A program made the position numbers and the translations under genes. A DNA stretch of 64,000 nucleotides from Portulaca oleracea. Lineage: Eukaryota > Streptophyta > Magnoliopsida > Caryophyllales > Portulacaceae. Where the stretch lies: positions 23,621,891-23,685,890 of the forward strand of contig CM055868.1 in assembly GCA_029582165.1 (NCBI GenBank), given 5' to 3'. Shown here one piece after another: positions 31,541-44,053 of this stretch. The notes under the pieces are model-generated. The model ran no database searches. It saw nothing but the letters and a program-made list of their open reading frames with translations, and was not told the origin of the DNA. Every line of letters starts with the position of its first letter. Position 1 is the first letter of the stretch.

Positions 31541-32490
31541 TTGGAGCTAAAGCAGCAAGTGGATGAGGAAAGAGGTTTATATAGCAGATTATTAAAGTCT
31601 GCTCAGTTTTTTATTGTTCAACAATCTAAAATAGAAGGGATACATTTAAATGATGTATGTTCTTCTATTTTTTTTCTCAAGAATGAAGAAGAGGCAACAT
31701 CAATCCTATATCTACACCCTTCAAAACAGTGCTGGAGAGGAAGTGGTTGGTTTTGAGGAAACTGCGAAGGTAATGGTGGATTATTTTCAAGGATTGCTTG
31801 GACAACAGACTATTTCAAGAAATCATATTGATAAGTCCATAGTTGAGAAGTTTTCAACTTTAACTGCTACTCAGCAGGCAAATCTAATCAAAGATTTTTC
31901 AAGGGAGGATGTTCGCAAAGCCATGTTTGATATCCCGGTTAATAAAGCACCAGGTCCAGACGGGTATAGTAGTTCCTTCTTTCAATTCCATTGGAATGAG
32001 ATTGGAGATCTTATTTGTGATGCTATTTTGGAAAGCTTTGAAAGAGGTACTATCTTATCTGCTATTAATTCTACTAAAATCACTCTTATACCTAAGAAGG
32101 TTAACCCTTCTAGTTCTGGTGATTTTAGACCCATTTCATGTTGTAATGTGATTTATAAATGCCTCTCAAAGACGATTTGTGAAAGATTGAAGGAGGTTCT
32201 GCCGTCTATTATTCATTTGAATCAAGGTGCCTTTGTTCATGGTAGAGATATTGTACATAATGTCCTTTTATGTCAGGAGGTGGCAAGGGGGTATGGAAGA
32301 AAGAATAATTCTCCAAGATGTATGCTTAAAATAGTCCTTGCAAAGGCCTATGATTCTATCTATTGGGATAGTATTGAGGAGATCTTGGTGGCTTTAAAGT
32401 TCCCCTCTATATTTATACAATTGATTATGATGTGCATCACTTCCACTTCTTTCTCTATAAACCTAAATGGGGAGTCTCATGGTTTCTTTA
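31541..32490 (+). pseudogene. LINE ORF2 reverse transcriptase, N-terminal half
   Basis: Frames 31541-31756 and 31650-32490 together give the linker (QQSKIEGIHLNDVCSSIFF, HQSYIYTLQNSAGEEV) and RT motifs NKAPGPDGYSSSFFQ, ITLIPKKVNP, GDFRPISCCNVIYK, NQGAFVHGRDI and MCITSTSFSINLNGESHGFF. The sequence departs from LINE homology right after HGFF, before the FADD catalytic box, which is absent. LKIVLAKAYDS replaces the usual LKIDLxKAYD, so a catalytic Asp is also changed. Confidence 0.85.
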
Positions 32491-33905
32491 TGAGTTTTAG
32501 AGAGAGATTAGTGAGAGATTAGCTTGGATTATTGTAGGGTTTTGGTGATTTTGAGTTGTATTTGAAGATTTGGGGATTCAAACAATTGAGAGATTGTTGG
32601 ATCATCCTTTCCATTGATTTTCTTTGTTCATTTCCAGCATTTGATAAGTATTCTCTTCCCTTAACTCCATTATTAATTGCTTTGCTAATTACTTTCCTTG
32701 CTTGCTTAATTGCTTTGCTTGCTACTTTCATTGTTTTGCTTAATTTGTGATTGTTGTTGATAGAAATCATGCTTAGGGTTGGTTTGGATGTTGTTAGCTT
32801 AGTTAGTATCATGATTAGAGGATAGAAACCCTATGGGTTAGGGGGTAATTAAGGGTGTGAATGGGTGATTAGGTTTGGGTTAGTAATATTAGTGAGTAAT
32901 TAGTTGGGAAATCAATTTCCCACTCCTATCCTTCCCTCAAGTGGTATGTATTTGGGTTCGAAAGCTCCCAAATACATCCGACACTCGTGTTGGAAGGTTG
33001 GAGTTGGGATAGTTAATTCTCACCCACGAAAGTGGAAGGAGGTTAGCTAGAGAATTTCGTTTCATTAACCCTCCGGGTCCGTGGTGGACTTTGGGGAAGT
33101 TAATCCAGACTATCCTCGAGAAAGGAAGCTCGGTGGGTATTTTCTAACGGAATTGCCACTTGATTCTCCCTTCTTATTATTCTCTTGTTGCAAAACCCAT
33201 TTCCTCATCCCTGTTTGCATCCCGAAAAGCCTCCGAAGCCCATTTCCTTTCCTTGACCGACCTTAGCTTTGTTTCTTGCGTTGTGACCCCTTCAAACGAT
33301 TTCCTTAACTTAGCAATCTCATCCCGACCTTTGACCTAGATTCTGTGACCAAGGCCCCTCGCTCCCTGAGAAGAACGATCAAACCAAGGTCTAACAAACC
33401 ACGATACACTAATCCATCTTGGATTAGGAAAGCCAAGTCCTAAAAGGATTATTATCTTTTGTAACCAACTCCCCTTAGGATAAGGAGTCCTAATACAAGG
33501 AGGAGATGGAGTAGATGGCGCCTAGGATTAGTGTTCCTTGGCTTGCACGCCAAGTAGTAGAGTCCTAATGTGTGTGGGACTTAGTTAGTATAAATAGCTA
33601 GGCTTGTAGCCTTTCAAAGGCACCTGATTTTGAAAATGAATACAAACAAGCTTTTAGCTTACCCCTTGAGTGTTTCGTGAGAACCTCGTTGATCTCTTCT
33701 ATTGTATCTTGGTTTGGAAACCAAGTGGTGAAGAAGAGCTTGAACCCTGAACCTGGAAGGTGTTTCTGTAACTAGGTTAAAGGTTAAGTAGCCCTAGGAT
33801 TTCTTCTTGTGGTGTTTCTGAATCAAGATAGATCCCTTGAACTATCGTGGTTACCTTTATCTATCTATCTTAGTTAGAAAAACCCTAAGGCTATCAATTC
33901 TCTCA
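32491..33905 (+). repeat. LTR-like block, copy A (1.4 kb)
   Basis: Near-identical to 35813-37226 (small indels and substitutions only). It starts exactly where LINE homology ends and stops after CTATCAATTCTCTCA. Contains promoter-like GTATAAATAG at about 33588-33597. ORFs within (for example 32519-32812 minus and 33081-33266) occur in both copies but show no domain. Relative to copy B it lacks the ~209 bp from the PPT to 35812, so its left end is truncated by the LINE junction. Confidence 0.85.
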
Positions 33906-35603
33906 ATCCCCACCTCAAAGAGTGAGATTCAGGGTTGAGGTTAGCCAGTGTCAATGTAAATTTTGTGAATAGTTTGTCTTTTCTTTAGTTCTTTAGCTAA
34001 AGTACTCTTGTTTTTATTTTTGTTTTTGTTCTCTTTCCTTCATGCATGCGAACATTCACACTTTTTATGTTTTCCTTGTTTATTCCTAACCCCAAGTGTG
34101 ATGTTTTCCTAGATCGCGGATTGGTTATGTTCTTTAATTGAAGACTACGAGGTAACCTCTTTCCACTCTCTTTATTGTGTATATATTTTGATCCATGTTG
34201 CATGCTTGTTTTTTCTTTTGGGTGGCGAACCCATTTGAGTGTCTGTGTTGGGATTATATTGCTGTTGGAGCCGTGTTGGCTCGGGTCGCCACCACTTACT
34301 TGCTAGTTGTTTTGTATTTATGTTTAGCCTTTTTGTAGGTTCTCTACCCTTTCATGCGACACTCTTCCCACAATGAGGACATTGTGAAGCTTTAAGTGTG
34401 TGGGGGGGAGATATTCTATTTCAAGGGTAGATCACCTAGCATCTTTATTTCGTTTTTCTTAGTTTTTGCTAAAATTTGAAAAAAAATTGTGTGAAAAAGA
34501 AGAAAAAAGGGAGTGAAAAACCTTTAAAGTTTTCGTTTTGCTTTTGTTTTTGCTTCGTTTCTTGGATAGTGATGTCAATGTTGGGAAGACTTTCTTAGTC
34601 CTCTTGAAAGAAACCGGTTTGAGCATTTTCGACCCTAGCTTAGACGTTGTCATGACTCATATATCTAGATTCCCTTCATTGAATGCCTAGCGAGATCCTT
34701 GCTTTATTTCACGTTCTGGTTGAAACTGTGAGACGCTAGTTGGCCACATCCGAGCTTGTTGAAAAAGTGAAACCTAATTAAATTGAATTAATTGGTTTGT
34801 CTCGGTCAAACCCGGCATTAACCATCATAAAGTTAGTCTACCTACATGGGACCGGTATGAGCGCTGCGGCACTCTTACCCCTTAAGCACTTCGTTTTCGT
34901 AATGATGAGGCGTATGGAGTACCCCGTGTTCGGAGGGTAAACCCCGTTATGGGCCGTTCAATTCCCGAAAAACTAACGCCGACTTTTGTTGAGCTAAATT
35001 GAAACGTTGGGCAATAAATAAAACCCAACGCCAAATGAAGTTAATCATTAATAAAAGTTTCACCTTGCGTTTCCTGCGGCCCTCAGCAAGCCAAGGGCGA
35101 CATAAACAAGGGAAAGGCATCACTTAATTAATCCTTTTCGCTTTGATTCGAGCTGGGATGTCGGAATCATCCAAAACCCACTAAGCACATGCGCACATGG
35201 GATTTAGCTTTGCATGAGATGTCAGGAATCGAAAATCTCTAAGATTGGCAATTGCTTGAGTTAGGTGTTTTTGAGGTGCTCACAACAGTTCCTTTTAGTT
35301 GATTAGTATCGTTTTCTTAATTGTGATTACATGATTCCTTAAAGCGGGGTGTTCTTCCTTTTCTTTTTCTTTCCTTGGTTTTGTTTTTCACTTTCCTTCT
35401 CTCCTTTTTCTTTGGCTTTTGTGGGTAGAGTCGCTACAAACCCTCACAAGACCACCTCGTCCACCTGGGCTGCCAGGGGGTTTAAAGGGCTTGGTGCATA
35501 CGCTAAATGCACTCGTTTCCTCCCACGACAGAGGAGTTTATGTTTAGTTTTGGTAGTTTTTGTTTTATTTTGCTCGGATTGAGCAAAAGTTTAAGTGTGG
35601 GGG
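33906..35603 (+). other. noncoding interior between the two LTR-like blocks
   Basis: No gene. 34370-34412 reads an ACAATGAGGACATTGTGAAG phrase, then TTTAAGTGTGTGGGGGGG. 35586-35603 reads AAAAGTTTAAGTGTGGGGG. Both belong to the G-run motif class seen near the 3' end of Athila-like and derivative elements; the second directly precedes the likely LTR start. The structure is that of a large non-autonomous LTR element without coding capacity. Confidence 0.5.
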
Positions 35604-37617
35604 TGTTTAATCCCATTTTTGGGCCTAAATACGCCTTTATACTTAGTCTTTTGACTCGATTCCAGTCTATTTCCGTGCCTTTTAATGTGTTTTCTGATCG
35701 GCTAAACGGCAGCGTTTTGCCTAACTACCTTGCGTTTTATATATACTCCAAGTGACGATTTTGATGAGGGATTTGATTTTAGTTTTAGATTTTATTTCCA
35801 GCTTTGCATTAGTGAGTTTTAGACAGAGATTAGTGAGAGATTAGCTTGGATTAATGTAGGGTTTTGGTGATTTTGAGTTGTATTTGAAGATTTGGGGATT
35901 CAAACAATTGAGAGATTGTTGGATCATCCTTTCCATTGCTTTTCTTTGTTCATTTCCAGCATTTGATAAGTATTCTCTTCCCTTAACTCCTTTATTAATT
36001 GCTTTGCTAATTACTTTCCTTGCTTGCTTAATTGCTTTGCTTGCTACTTTCATTGTTTTGCTTAATTTGTGATTGTTGTTGATAGAAATCATGCTTAGGG
36101 TTGGTTTGGATGTTGTTAGCTTAGTTAGTATCATGATTAGAGGATAGAAACCCTATGGGTTAGGGGGTAATTAAGGGTGTGAATGGGTGATTAGGTTTGG
36201 GTTAGTAAATTAGTGAGTAATTAGTTGGGAAATCAATTTCCCACTCCTATCCTTCCCTCAAGTGGTTTGTATTTGGGTTCGAAAGCTCCCAAATACATCC
36301 GACACTCGTGTTGGAAGGTTGGAGTTGGGATAGTTAATTCTCACCCACGAAAGTGGAAGGAGGTTAGCTAGGGAATTCCGTTTCATTAACCCTCCGGGTC
36401 CTTGGTGGACTTTGGGGAAGTTAATCCAGACTATCCTCGAGAAAGGAAGCTCGGTGGGTATTTTCTAGCGGAATTGCCACTTGAGTCTCCCTTCTTATTA
36501 TTCTCTTGTTGCAAAACTCATTTCCTCATCCCTGTTTGCATCCCGAAAAGCCTCCGAAGCCCATTTCCTTTCCTTGACCGACCTTAGCTTTATTTCTTGC
36601 GTTGTGACCCCTTCAAAAGATTTCCTTAACTTAGCAATCTCATCCCGACCTTTGACCTAGATTCTGTGACCAAGGCCCCTCGCTCCCTGAGAAGAACGAT
36701 CAAACCAAGGTCTAACAAACCACGATACACTAATCCATCTTGGATTAGGAAAGCCAAGTCCTAAAAGGATTATTATCTTTTGTAACCAACTCCCCTTAGG
36801 ATAAGGAGTCCTAATCCAAGGAGGAGATGGAGTAGATGGCGCCTAGGATTAATATTCCTTGGCTTGCACGCCAAGTAGTAGAGTCCTAATGTGTGTGGGA
36901 CTTAGTTAGTATAAACAGCTAGGCTTGTAGCCTTTCAAAGGCACCTGATTTTGAGAATGAATACAAACAAGCTTTTAGCTTACCCCTTGAGTGTTTCGTG
37001 AGAATCTCGTTGATCTCTTCTATTGTATCTTGGTTTGGCGACCAAGTGGTGAAGAAGAGCTTGAACCCTGAACCTAGAAGGTGTTTCTGTAACTAGGTTA
37101 AAGGTTAAGTAGCCCTAAGGTTTCTTCTTGTGGTGTTTCTGAATCAAGATAGATCCCTTGAACTATCGTTGTTACCTTTATCTATCTATCTTAGTTAGAT
37201 AAACCCTAAGGCTATCAATTCTCTCAAAATCTCCCTCTCAAACGTCAACCCTCTGTCTCTCAACCCTAGCTCATGTCAACCCTCCTCTCTCTCCCAAATC
37301 AAACGTCCCTCCCTCTCTTCTCTCAAATCTCTCTCAAATCATCCTCCCCTCCGCAATGACCTCACGTCAATTCCCAAATAGCTTCCCTGATTCCGTCCTT
37401 CTCCCTCTCTCAAACTCCACAAAGATCCCCTCTTCCTCAAACCCTAATCCATAATCCCTAACAAATCATTCAAAACTCTCAAAGATCTCACCTTTCTCAC
37501 GTGAATCACCCTCTTTTTTGCCCTAGTTCACGTGAAGTGTCCCATATTCATATTGGTTGCACGTCACCCTTGATGTGTAATTGATCAAGATCCAATCTTT
37601 GATCCCATTATACATCA
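35604..37617 (+). repeat. LTR-like block, copy B, probably the 3' LTR (2.0 kb)
   Basis: Starts TGTTTAATCCC right after the G-rich tract and ends CCCATTATACATCA, giving canonical TG...CA ends. 35813-37226 duplicates copy A. 37227-37617 is CT-rich and lacks a match in copy A, but it is present, inverted, in 54902-55320. The last ~55 bp form an imperfect inverted repeat (TGATGTGTAAT ... ATTATACATCA). The next base begins a gypsy RT fragment, so the element inserted into or recombined with that fragment; no TSD was found. Confidence 0.6.
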
Positions 37618-38243
37618 TTATAAGCAAGAGTGTTGTGGTTTACTTTGATGATATTCTTATATATAGCAGGTTTGAGCAAGAGCATGTTAAGCATTTACAA
37701 GAAGTCTTAGAGATTTTGAGCAGAGAGCGGCTATATGGCAATCTCAAGAAGTGTCACTTCTTGACATCACAAGTGACCTTCTTGGGATACATTGTCACAA
37801 CATAAGGTATTCAGGTTGATGAGGAGAAAATTAAAGCCATAAGGGAGTGGCCTGTGCCCACTTCAATTCAGCAAGTTTGGAGTTTCCATGGTCTGGCTTC
37901 ATTTTACAGGAGATTTGTCAAGAATTTCAGCACAATCCTAGCACCAATGACTGAAGTGGTGAAAGGAAAGTCCTTTATTTGGACAATAGCATCCCAGAAA
38001 GCCTCTGAAGAAGTTAAGGAGAGGCTTACTTCAGCCCAGTTCTAGCACTGCCCAGCTTCAACAAAGTTTTTGAAGTGGAGTGTGATGCTTCAGGTGTTGG
38101 CATAGGAGCAGTCCTGACCCAGGAGGGCAAGCCTGTTGCCTATTTCAGTGATAAGTTGAATGATGCCAAGAGGAAGTACATCACTTATGACAAAGAAATC
38201 TATGCCATCATTACAGCTCTTCAACAATAGAATTATCTAGTTT
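37618..38243 (+). pseudogene. gypsy RT/RNase H fragment
   Basis: Starts inside the RT catalytic box region ([14 protein letters not shown]) and runs through LKKCHFLTSQVTFLGYIV, a [37 protein letters not shown], a frameshift near 38042, [18 protein letters not shown] and [13 protein letters not shown] to the RNase H middle. There it stops, with TAG where relatives have Trp. It is of the same family as the deleted element at 5401-6235. Both ends are breakpoints without LTRs, so it is an orphan pol fragment. Confidence 0.85.
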
Positions 38244-38402
38244 AGGAGTAGGATTAGAGTTTAAGATTTATTGCTTTCTTTATCTTGCTTTAATCTTTCT
38301 TCAAGTCTTTAATTGTTCTTCAAGTTTTCTTTCATTTCTCTTGCAATTTGTATTCAACTTTCTTTCCAAGCAATTTCAATTGAAGCATTTTACAAAGTTT
38401 TT

Positions 38403-38460
<58 letters not shown>

Positions 38461-38915
38461 GTTTCCATTGTTGCTTTGATTCAAGCTTTCTAGTGCTAGT
38501 TCACCACCAATCCAACTTTTAGTGAGGAGGAGGGCTAAGGGTCACAAATTCTATTCTCAAGTGAGGATTTGGGGATTCTTAGTAATCCAATTCACAATTT
38601 TCTTGTTTGTTCGGGGGAAAATCCAATTGAAGGTTGAAGATTAGAGTGAAGATTAGTTCAATGAAGGTATAATTTCTTGTTCCCAATTTCATTATTAGTT
38701 GTAGTTTTATTGCTTTCTTATTTCTTGCTCTTAATTGCTTTCTTAGTGTTGATTGTTATTTTGAATCCATGTCTAGCTTAGTTTAATCGCTTTCTTTACA
38801 TAATTTACTGCTTTCCGCACTTGAAAACCCTAACACAAACTGATTTCCTTATCAAGCCTAACACCTATCCCTGTGGATTCGACAATCCTTACCTCAGAAA
38901 AACCCAAAAATACAC
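38244..38915 (+). other. LTR/leader-like debris with (CT)n
   Basis: No gene. T-rich leader-like sequence, a (CT)n run at 38405-38457, and the phrase CCCTGTGGATTCGACAATCC at about 38868-38887, which is common just inside plant LTR elements. Ends where the old Tekay-type LTR fragment starts. Confidence 0.4.
38405..38457. repeat. (CT)n microsatellite
   Basis: About 26 CT units; it generates the poly-Ser/Leu ORF at 38313-38522, which is not a gene. Confidence 0.95.
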
Positions 38916-39169
38916 AATCGAACACATTATTATTAAGTTTCATTACATTATTAAGCTCCATATTATTTTAAGGTACATGTTATTATTATTATTAACTTCA
39001 CAATATTATCGTAAAGTTTCATGTATTATTTTAAAGATTCATGTTAATATTTTAGAGTTCACATAATTATTTTAGAATTCATGTTATTAATATTATCGTA
39101 AAGTTTCATGTTATTATTATTATTAGTTCCATGAGTTTATTTTAACGTTTATGTTATTAGTACTATTAT
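38916..39169 (+). repeat. left remnant of an older Tekay-type LTR
   Basis: AT-rich runs of TTATTATTAAGTTTCAT type like the interior of the 3.1-kb LTRs (compare 40250-40900). It continues on the other side of the inserted element at 54184. The last five bases, ATTAT (39165-39169), are the left TSD. Confidence 0.7.
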
Positions 39170-41456
39170 TGTAAAACCCCGAAAAATGCTATTATGTTTA
39201 CCGTTAAATTAGCTGACGTGCGTTTTCTTTCTGTTAATTATATATATGTTTCACATGGAGCTTTTAGGACCGCGAGTGGGTTACTTGGAATTTGTAGTGA
39301 CTGGAAAATATCAGTTAGGAAATTTTCGGTTATCGGGTAATTTTTATTAGGATCAGTTTGTAAGTCCCCCCCCCCCCAATCTAACTCTAATTCCCTCCCA
39401 TTTTTGAATAATTCAAACAGAAACTCCTTTTCCCCCCTAATACCCCTCTAATTTCCCCCCTTTTTGTTTAAATCAGTATTATTCCCCCCCCCCCCTTTTT
39501 GCTCTAGTCTATCCCTCCCACTCTCTCTTTTACCCAGTAGTTCTTGCATGGATACTTAATCCCTCATACACCTTGCAAATTGTACGTAAACCCCATCACA
39601 CCCATCTATATATACCTCCTTCTCCTTCTTCTTCTCTTTGCTGCCGAGACACCACCGAGCCTTTTCCTTCTCCCGTTTCTGACCCGAGCTGCTGCCAATC
39701 TCCGTCTTCTTTGCCCGACGACCACATTCGCGAACAACTTCCGGCCACCCTCGAGCCTCCCTTGGATGTCCGTTCACCGCCCTAGCACCACCGCTATCTC
39801 CGCCGCCCTTGGTTGCTTCCTTCTTGTATAACCCTCTCTTTCTCTCTCTTCTTCTTGTTTTGTGTTTAACTATTAGAGTTTGTGTGTGAGCTACTGTTTA
39901 CGTATGCATGGGCTTTGTGTTTAGTTGGTTAGGTGTTCGAATGATTGTGGATATGGATGTATTCAAATGGCTGTGAGTATGGTGTGTTCAATGACTGTGT
40001 ATGTTGGGTGTGTTAGTGTATGCATGTGTATTAGTGTGTGTGTGTTAAAATGTTTAAGTATACAGGGGTTCGAAGGGTGGGTCGTGGTGGATTAGAGTCT
40101 GGGTGTGTGAGTAGTGGTAAATGGGGGAGAAATGGTGGGATATTATTTGAGTTTATTATGTGTAAATGAGGCCTGATGTACATAATATTATGATATTTTA
40201 TGTTTTTAACACTCATAAGTTCATATTATAAGTAAATTTTTGTTATGTAATTTTATTATCAAGTTTCGTAATTTTATTATTAAGTTTCGTAATTTTATTA
40301 TTAAATTCATAAGTTATTAAGTTTCGTATTATTATTATTAAGTTTCGTATTATTATTATTATTCTTATTATTATTATTATTTAGTTTCCATAAGTTAAGT
40401 TTTCATAATATTATTATTAAGTCTCGTGTTATTATTATGAGGTTTTCGTAAGTTAGTATCAAGTTTCGATTTATTATTTCTATGTTATTATTAATTAAAG
40501 TTTCACAATAATATTATTCTTGAGTTCTAATTTATTATTAAAGTTCATGATTTTGTTATAAAGTTTCATATCATTATTATCATTATTATTTTTATTAAAA
40601 GTTTCATATTTTTATATTAAAGATTCATGTTGTTACTTTCATATTATTTTAAATGTTCATGTTACTACTTTAGAGTTCGAATTATTATTTTAGAGTTCAT
40701 GTTATTAATGTTATAAAGTTCCATATATTCTTGGTATTAAAGTTTCATATTTTATTTCATATTTCTTAGTTTTGAAGTTCATATATTTTGGTATCAAAGT
40801 TTCATAAATTTGTTTATAAAAGTTCCATATTATTATTAGTTTATGAGTCTCATGATTTTAGTTTATAAGGTTCATGCATAAATGTTAAGTTCTCCTTATT
40901 AATTTTAAGTTCATGTTATTATATTAGCTTGAATAAATTTTGACCTAGGAACATGTTAGGAACCCTAAAGTGTGGTGTTGGATAAGTTTGTGTTGTTATA
41001 TGACCTAACATGTTCTTTAAATGTTATAATGTCATACTTGTAATTTTTGTGAATAGTACCATGTAAGTTTACATGTTAGGAGTCACACTAATTAGTTTTT
41101 GGCATGATTTTATGCAAGTATGCATTCCTATGGTACTTTAGAGTATATTATGTTTAGACTAGTTAGATTGAGATACTGTTACTTTAATGCGTTCTTTAAA
41201 TTACTAACTCTTTGGGAAAGGTTACGATAAGTTGGGAAGTGTTTAGCTGTTAGTGGTAGAAATATTAATTTTAGGTTGTTTTTAATCTAGGACCGAGCGA
41301 GTATCCGATTAGAAGCTCCTGAGAATTTTCTACGTGAAGATTATCATATTCAGGTAATGTCTATGCCCTAATCCCCATTGGATGCTCTTTAACTGTTTTA
41401 ATGATTTTACCGTATTTTGGAGCTTGCATCTCGAAGGGGACTTTATATTAAATTGA

Positions 41457-41867
41457 CTGTCTATTTATTGAGAAGGTTATGTTCTTTGATTTATAAAGTA
41501 TGGATAGTCCTTTGACTTTTATGTTAAAAGTGTTGGTTTTGGAAATGGTTGGTTGATATTGGATTGAACTGGAATTGTAAACGTGACTAAATTAAAGGAT
41601 ATGAGTATAATGCGGGTTCGGACAGTCTCCCAAGATCAGGCCGTTACCTGTGAGGGAGTCTGTCAAGAGACCAGGTTACGCCTGGTAGTGTTGGATTGAG
41701 ATTGCGATGGCCATCCGGTTTTTGAATAGCGATTGTGGATTGTTGAGAATGGGAATGAGAATGATATGGAAAGTTGTTGGAAAGGAATATGTATGATTGG
41801 CGAGTCTTTGACTCCGAGGGGCAATACGGAAGCCCCGCCCGCACTAAAAATGGAAAATGGTATAGTT
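41457..41867. repeat. 411-bp direct repeat, left copy, flanking the LINE
   Basis: Runs from CTGTCTATTTATTGAG to GGTATAGTT and recurs at 45649-46059 with three substitutions by my reading. The 3' LTR has this segment once (about 53339-53749), so one copy was added when or before the LINE arrived. Confidence 0.93.
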
Positions 41868-41946
41868 TTTTTTTTTGGAAAGGTAAAAATATATTCCAAA
41901 CGGCCCAAAAAAGGCAATCAATCAATTACAAAGTTTTTAGAGAATA

Positions 41947-42680
41947 TTAAGCAAGAAAATCTATACAGTTTGCGAACTGCTTGTTATGTTTTGTGACATA
42001 CAGAGTCCTATCTCTTAGGGAGCTTTTAATGATATAGAAACATTTAGGAACCTCCATGTTGAAGTTATCGAAGATTTGTAGGTTTCTACTCCTCCAAACG
42101 TTGTATATAATGCTTGCTGCGGCAGCCAAGCCAATCTGCTTCCTTTGTTTAGTGGTCTTCCAGCCCATGAGTTTTTTGATCCATGAATGCAGGTTTGGGC
42201 TAGAGCAAGGCATATTCAACCATTGGGAGATGCGATCTCTGATATCTTTGGTGTAAACACAATCATAGAGGAGATGCGGGGTGGTTTCCTCGTTATGATT
42301 GCATTTAATACAATTCACATCCGTAGGTGTGTTGGAGTGAGCCGCCAGTCTGGTTCGGACAGGAAGCTTGTCATGCATAGCAAGCCAAGCAACAAACGAG
42401 TGTCTCGGTGTGTTGAGCCTATTCCAGACAAAGCGGGCCCACGGCCAGTTTCCTCTCTATCCTGCAAGAGCATGGTATGCATTGGGGATCTTGTAAGGTT
42501 TGCCATGATCGAGCAGGGTATGTAGCTTATCCTTAACTTTGCAGAGTTTTTTCATGTACCAGCATGAGTCTGTGTGTGGTTTGTACTCCCACCAGTCCGA
42601 TCTTTTCACATATCTCTCATGCACCCATTTAACCTAAAGACTTTGCTTATTTTGAGCTATCGCCCAAGCTTGCTTGCCGA
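41947..42680 (-). pseudogene. LINE ORF2 C-terminus (zf-RVT-like)
   Basis: Frame 42378-41947 reads MHDKLPVRTRLAAH, CIKCNHNEETTPHLLYDC (a Cys/His cluster typical of the zf-RVT domain), IIYNVWRSRNLQIF and ends at 41947 close to the poly(A). Sequence between 42380 and 42680 is the same domain in other frames (WARFVWNR-like residues). This end of ORF2 is thought to assist RNA/DNA binding. Confidence 0.82.
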
Positions 42681-44053
42681 TCAAGGCGTTGTTCCAATGC
42701 TCCATATGTTTAAAGCCGAGGCCTCCTTTAGCTTTGGGGAGACAAACGGTATCCCAAGCAATGGGGGGGCACGCTTGTAGGTAGCATTCCCAGACCAGAG
42801 GAAATTTCTGCAGATTTTCATGACCTCTTGAATGACTTGCTTAGGGAGTATTGTGATGCTGGCCCAAAAGGTGTACAGTCCCATTAAAACCATATGGATT
42901 AGCATAGCTCGACCAGCATAAGACAGATTAGCCATCTTCCAGACATGGATTTTATTTGTCATTTTCTCCACTGACCGCACATTCCGGTTGCTAAGCCTCC
43001 CAGTGATGGGCATTCCAAGATAAGTCGAAACCGACCTTCTTTATAGCTTTGTGAGATGTAGGAGTTCTTGTTTCTGCTGAGTGGAAACCCCGTTGATCAT
43101 GATTGTAGATTTTGCAGAGTTTGCTTGAAGTCCAGCAGTGCTTGAGAAGTGTGAGAGGGTATCTGACAGGAGTTGCATTGTGTGTTTATCTGCTGCCGCA
43201 TAGACCATCAAATCATCAGCAAAAACCAGGTGTGTTAGCCTCATTTTTTTGCATTTCGGATAGAACTTGAAACCCTTGCATTTGGAGGCTATATCAAATC
43301 CCCGAGAAAGATATTCCATGGTTATGACAAATAGAAGAGGTGAGATTGGGTCTCCCTGCCTGAGACCTCGCCCTTCTTTGAAGAACCCATGGTTTTCCCC
43401 ATTCATATTGATGGTGAAGGTAGTTGTTGAGATGCATTCCTTTAACCATGCAGTGAAGATCGGGGGAAAGTTCAACCCAATTAGCACTTCCTCAATGAAG
43501 TCCCAATAGACGGTGTCAAAAGCTTTTTGTAAGTCAATCTTGAGCAAGCAGCGAGATTGTGAGGATGTTCTTTGGAAACCTCTTGCCAGTTCTTGGCACA
43601 TTAAAACATTGTGTAGAAGTTCGCGGCCATGGGCGAACGCAGATTGACTTTCATTGATAATGTAAGGCAGAACATCTTTTAATCTGGAAGCAACCAGTTT
43701 GGAAATGGTTTTGTAGATCACATTGCAGCAAGCTATTGGTCTGAAGTCGGTTGCAGCAGTTGGTGAATCAATCTTAGGGATCAGCACGGTTGGTGGAGTT
43801 AAACACTTTGAAGCTTACCCGTCTTGAAAAATTCGAGCACCGCATCACGTAACATGTTTCCAATGACAGCCATGCTTTTTGAAGAACCCACTTGACATGC
43901 CATCCGGACACAGGGATTTGTGATTTGGGATGGAAAATAGAGCATCTTTGATGTCTTTCTCGATGAAGCCGTGCAAAGCCTAAGTTGTTGGCCTCTGTGA
44001 GGTTGGGCCATTTTGATGATTTCTGGCTAATGTGCTCTCTATATGTTTCTTTG
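42681..44053 (-). pseudogene. LINE ORF2: reverse transcriptase
   Basis: 44053-43788 is shifted (APGPDGMSSG-like region is recoverable only across frames). From 43787: MLIPKIDSPTAATDFRPIAC, LKIDLQKAFDTVYWDF (catalytic Asp), GRGLRQGDPISPLLF and LVFADDLMVYA (FADD box) to NGVSTQQ. After another shift near 43030, 43013-42681 gives the thumb region GRLSNRNVRSVEKMTNKI, MVLMGLYTFWASI and FLWSG. All RT motifs are intact at the residue level, unlike the LINE at 29430, but the frame is broken at least twice. Confidence 0.88.

Larger units (their letters stand above)
29430..32490 (+). mobile_element. L1-type LINE, 3' truncated inside RT
   Basis: ORF1 (DUF4283-like domain plus zinc knuckle), the endonuclease and the first part of the reverse transcriptase are in normal L1 order on the plus strand. 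Homology stops at 32490, where an LTR-like block begins. A separate LINE 3' end on the same strand lies at 55804-56117 and may be the other end of this copy. Multiple stops (30095-30097, near 30293, near 30607) show it is inactive. Confidence 0.85.

Noticed and set aside
32519..33266. ORFs duplicated at 35841-36587 (97- and 61-codon frames)
   Set aside because: Kept only because the LTR-like block is duplicated; no start context, domain or codon bias supports them.
39544..39831. ORFs near the start of the 5' LTR, repeated at 51425-51771
   Set aside because: LTR leader sequence; frames differ between the two LTR copies through indels, so no protein is conserved.
41644..41925. ORF family MRAGLPYCPSESK found three times (minus strand at 41644-41925, 45836-46036 and 53526-53726)
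   Set aside because: The threefold occurrence comes from the LTR pair and the 411-bp repeat. It is a minus-strand frame of noncoding LTR without a domain.
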